Below, piece by piece: positions 5,460 through 6,893 of a stretch of 6,893 bases of DNA. The stretch comes from an uncultured Ruminococcus sp. (GTDB lineage Bacteria; Bacillota; Clostridia; Oscillospirales; Acutalibacteraceae). The stretch covers positions 1 to 6,893 of the forward strand of contig CADCOF010000013.1 of the NCBI GenBank assembly GCA_902802975.1. The letters are read 5' to 3'. Position 1 is the first letter of the stretch; every line of letters starts with the position of its first letter. Below the pieces are notes generated by a model. That model ran no database searches. It was not told where the DNA came from and saw only the letters and a list, made by a program, of their open reading frames with translations. A program made the translations under genes and the position numbers.

Positions 5460-6217
5460 ATGTACCCCTCCTTGTAATCGCCGTAGATATCGATCATTTC
5501 CTGCGAAAAATTTCCGCTTTCATCTTCGATAAACAGAGTTGGCATCACAACAAGCCCCCCGCTGCTGCCGCCTCTTCTGCCCTCAAGAAGAAAAAACTTT
5601 GGTGCCTTACCCGCTCGCTGCTGAACAAGCCTCAGCCGTTTTGGTTCGATACCTGCGCCTCTCATCGACATGATAACGTCTGCAAGGCGTTCCGGTCGCT
5701 GGCAGATACAAAACCGTCCGCCGAACCGCAGCACCTGTGACGCAGCTTTTGTTATATCGTCTAGTGTGCATTTAGTTTCGTGGCGTGCAATTCGCTTTGC
5801 ATCGTCGCTGTTCACGATTCCGCCGCCGCCGATTTTATACGGCGGATTCATTGCGCACAGATCAAATTTCCCGAACGGTATAACGCCCTTCAGCGACTTT
5901 ATATCTGTGTTGATAACATTGACTTTTTCTTCAAGTGCATTCAGCTTCACACTGCGCGTCATCATGTCGGCAGCTTCCTGCTGTATTTCGATAGATGTAA
6001 CCGATCTCGGAGAAATATTCCTGCACCAGATGAGACTTATCGCACCGCACCCTGCGCCGAACTCGATTGCCCGTTCGTGTTTTTTCGGCTGTGAGAAATC
6101 GGCAAGCAGAACGGTGTCTGTGGAAAAGCGGTTTTCTTTCGACACGATAACGGAGATGCCGCCTCCCAGCGGTTCGAGATGTTCGCCGTCATGGATAAAT
6201 GGCGTATCAGCGCACAT
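5456..6217 (-). CDS. TrmN6/YfiC-type tRNA adenine-N6 methyltransferase
   Basis: This is a Rossmann-fold methyltransferase of the group that includes E. coli YfiC (TrmN6), which makes N6-methyladenosine at position 37 of tRNA1(Val), and Bacillus YabB. The 253-residue protein shows the family entry segment RFSTDTVLLADF at 30-41, the S-adenosylmethionine loop IEFGAGCGAISLI at 51-63, the acidic IEI at 76-78 and the amino-methylating motif NPPY at 124-127. Basic patches (RPERL, GRRGG) later in the chain could bind RNA. The exact tRNA target is inferred from family, not shown, so no symbol is given. The ATG overlaps the fumarase subunit gene by 11 nt and has only a weak AAAGGCAG upstream, which suggests translation by coupling. 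Its TGA overlaps the rsmI start. Confidence 0.88.
   Translation of the reverse strand: MCADTPFIHDGEHLEPLGGGISVIVSKENRFSTDTVLLADFSQPKKHERAIEFGAGCGAISLIWCRNISPRSVTSIEIQQEAADMMTRSVKLNALEEKVNVINTDIKSLKGVIPFGKFDLCAMNPPYKIGGGGIVNSDDAKRIARHETKCTLDDITKAASQVLRFGGRFCICQRPERLADVIMSMRGAGIEPKRLRLVQQRAGKAPKFFLLEGRRGGSSGGLVVMPTLFIEDESGNFSQEMIDIYGDYKEGYI
5467..5473 (-). promoter_or_regulatory. rsmI ribosome binding site
   Basis: Minus-strand AAGGAGG, a full Shine-Dalgarno match, lies seven bases before the rsmI ATG and inside the last codons of the upstream gene. It is the strongest binding site in the window. Confidence 0.9.
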
Positions 6218-6731
6218 AAATATTTCTGCCTTTCGAGTCGATAGCCGTGATCAGCGGCATATCTTCAACTTCATATCGGTAAATGGCTTCCGTACCCAAA
6301 TCTTCATAGCAGATAAGGTCAACTTTCTTTATGCTTTTTGCAATAAGAGCAGCCGCGCCGCCGACAGCGATTAAATACACGGCTTTGTTTTTAATCATTG
6401 AGTCAATGACATTTTGTCCGCGCGCGCCCTTGCCTATCATAACCTTAAGACCAAGATCGAGCAGAGACGGCGCATATTTGTCCATTCGATATGATGACGT
6501 CGGACCGCACGGACCGATAACATATCCGGGCTTTGCGGGAGCTGCACCGACATAATATATTGTTTGTCCGTCAATGTCGATAGGAAGTTTTTTGCCGTTT
6601 TGCAGAAGTTCATACAGACGTTTATGCGCGGCGTCTCTTGCGGTATACAGATATCCCGACGCAAGAACCCTGTCACCGCATGACAGTGACAAAAGCTGTT
6701 CTTCCGTTATGGGGAAGTTTATTCTTTTCAT
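6207..6731 (-). CDS. Fumarate hydratase/tartrate dehydratase beta subunit (class I, C-terminal domain)
   Basis: This is the small subunit of an oxygen-sensitive [4Fe-4S] hydro-lyase that interconverts fumarate and malate, or dehydrates L-tartrate. The 174-residue protein matches the Fumerase_C domain alone, as in two-subunit enzymes. Motifs are SGYLYTARDAAHKRL at 25-39, YYVGAAPAKPG at 59-69, GPTSSYRMDKY at 76-86, MIGKGARG at 98-105, AVGGAAALI at 122-130 and CYEDLGTEAIYR at 141-152. The cluster cysteines lie in the alpha subunit, which is not seen; at least 160 nt of non-coding repeat-bearing DNA precedes this gene. An in-frame GTG at 6743 lies inside the binding site AGGGTG, so the ATG at 6731 is chosen. 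Fumarate and tartrate roles cannot be told apart here. The 3' end overlaps the methyltransferase gene. Confidence 0.92.
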   Translation of the reverse strand: MKRINFPITEEQLLSLSCGDRVLASGYLYTARDAAHKRLYELLQNGKKLPIDIDGQTIYYVGAAPAKPGYVIGPCGPTSSYRMDKYAPSLLDLGLKVMIGKGARGQNVIDSMIKNKAVYLIAVGGAAALIAKSIKKVDLICYEDLGTEAIYRYEVEDMPLITAIDSKGRNIYVR

Positions 6732-6740
6732 TAAATATAT

Positions 6741-6746
6741 CACCCT
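6741..6746 (-). promoter_or_regulatory. Ribosome binding site of the fumarase beta gene
   Basis: Minus-strand AGGGTG lies nine bases before the ATG at 6731. It covers the alternative GTG at 6743, which therefore cannot use it. Confidence 0.65.
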
Positions 6747-6755
6747 GTTTATTGG

Positions 6756-6801
6756 TTGTTAGTTAGTAGTTAGTAGTTGGTAGATTAGCTACCAACTACT
6801 A
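6756..6801. repeat. TTAGTAG heptamer series with perfect 13-bp dyad
   Basis: On the plus strand 7-bp units run TTGTTAG, TTAGTAG, TTAGTAG, TTGGTAG (6756-6783). The last 13 bases, TAGTAGTTGGTAG (6771-6783), are exactly complementary to CTACCAACTACTA (6789-6801) across a 5-nt ATTAG loop. In minus-strand RNA this hairpin would stand about 40 nt before the fumarase beta ATG. There is no T-run on either side, so it is not an ordinary terminator. It may be a leader structure, or the product of repeat expansion plus inversion. Confidence 0.88.
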
Positions 6802-6854
6802 TAGTGAACGTCATTGAAAAAATCCTATTAAGAACATTTATGAGTGCGGAGTTC

Positions 6855-6893
6855 AATTCGCAATTCGAAATGCGCAATGCGGAATTCAATTCG
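6855..6893. repeat. AATKCG heptamer array at the window edge
   Basis: Five 7-bp units follow without gaps: AATTCGC, AATTCGA, AATGCGC, AATGCGG, AATTCAA (6855-6889), and the sequence runs on as TTCG to the end of the window. The first unit is identical to the first unit at 3097-3103, and the others share the AATKCG core. The array is cut by the window, so its full length and any inverted partner are unknown. The whole span 6732-6893 holds repeats and leader only; I see no gene in it. Confidence 0.8.

Noticed and set aside
5670..6374. Plus-strand frame of 234 codons antisense to the methyltransferase gene
   Set aside because: The minus-strand genes there have clear family motifs. The plus-strand product resembles nothing and spans two real genes.
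6802..6893. 3' end of a fumarase alpha subunit gene
   Set aside because: The stretch is made of heptamer repeats and AT-rich sequence, and I see no alpha-subunit motif on the minus strand.

Overview
The window reads as chromosomal DNA of a Clostridia-class Firmicute, probably of the Oscillospiraceae/Ruminococcaceae type. The grounds are the order fabH-acpP-fabK-fabD-fabG, the use of FabK (FMN enoyl reductase II) rather than FabI, strong AAGGAGG-type ribosome binding sites, and the style of the proteins. The genus call is inference. All eight supported genes lie on the minus strand, so transcription runs from high to low coordinates. No plus-strand gene is credible.

First block in transcription order (6731 to 4626): the beta subunit of a two-subunit class I fumarase/tartrate dehydratase, a TrmN6/YfiC-type tRNA methyltransferase, and RsmI (16S rRNA 2'-O-methyltransferase). 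Consecutive genes overlap by 11 and 4 nt, so they are very likely one translationally coupled transcript. The alpha subunit of the fumarase is not in the window.

Second block (4517 to 366): type II fatty-acid synthesis. FabH starts chains, AcpP carries them, FabD loads malonate onto AcpP, FabG reduces the 3-keto group and FabK reduces the enoyl group. fabK and fabD overlap by 13 nt, and fabD and fabG are 12 nt apart. acpP has its own well-formed promoter. The usual continuation of this cluster (fabF, accB, fabZ, accC, accD, accA) does not follow within the 365 bases below fabG.

The gaps are rich in repeats. Below fabG is a four-copy 27-bp hairpin array that begins in the stop codon and shows structure-preserving substitutions. 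A second family of 7-bp units (AATTCGC/AATGCGT and relatives) recurs between acpP and fabK, just upstream of fabH, and at the high-coordinate edge. A different 7-bp series (TTAGTAG) with a perfect 13-bp dyad sits in the fumarase leader. Another large dyad precedes fabK. I found no new enzyme system. The unexplained content is these structured intergenic repeats. No tRNA, rRNA, CRISPR array or transposase gene was seen.
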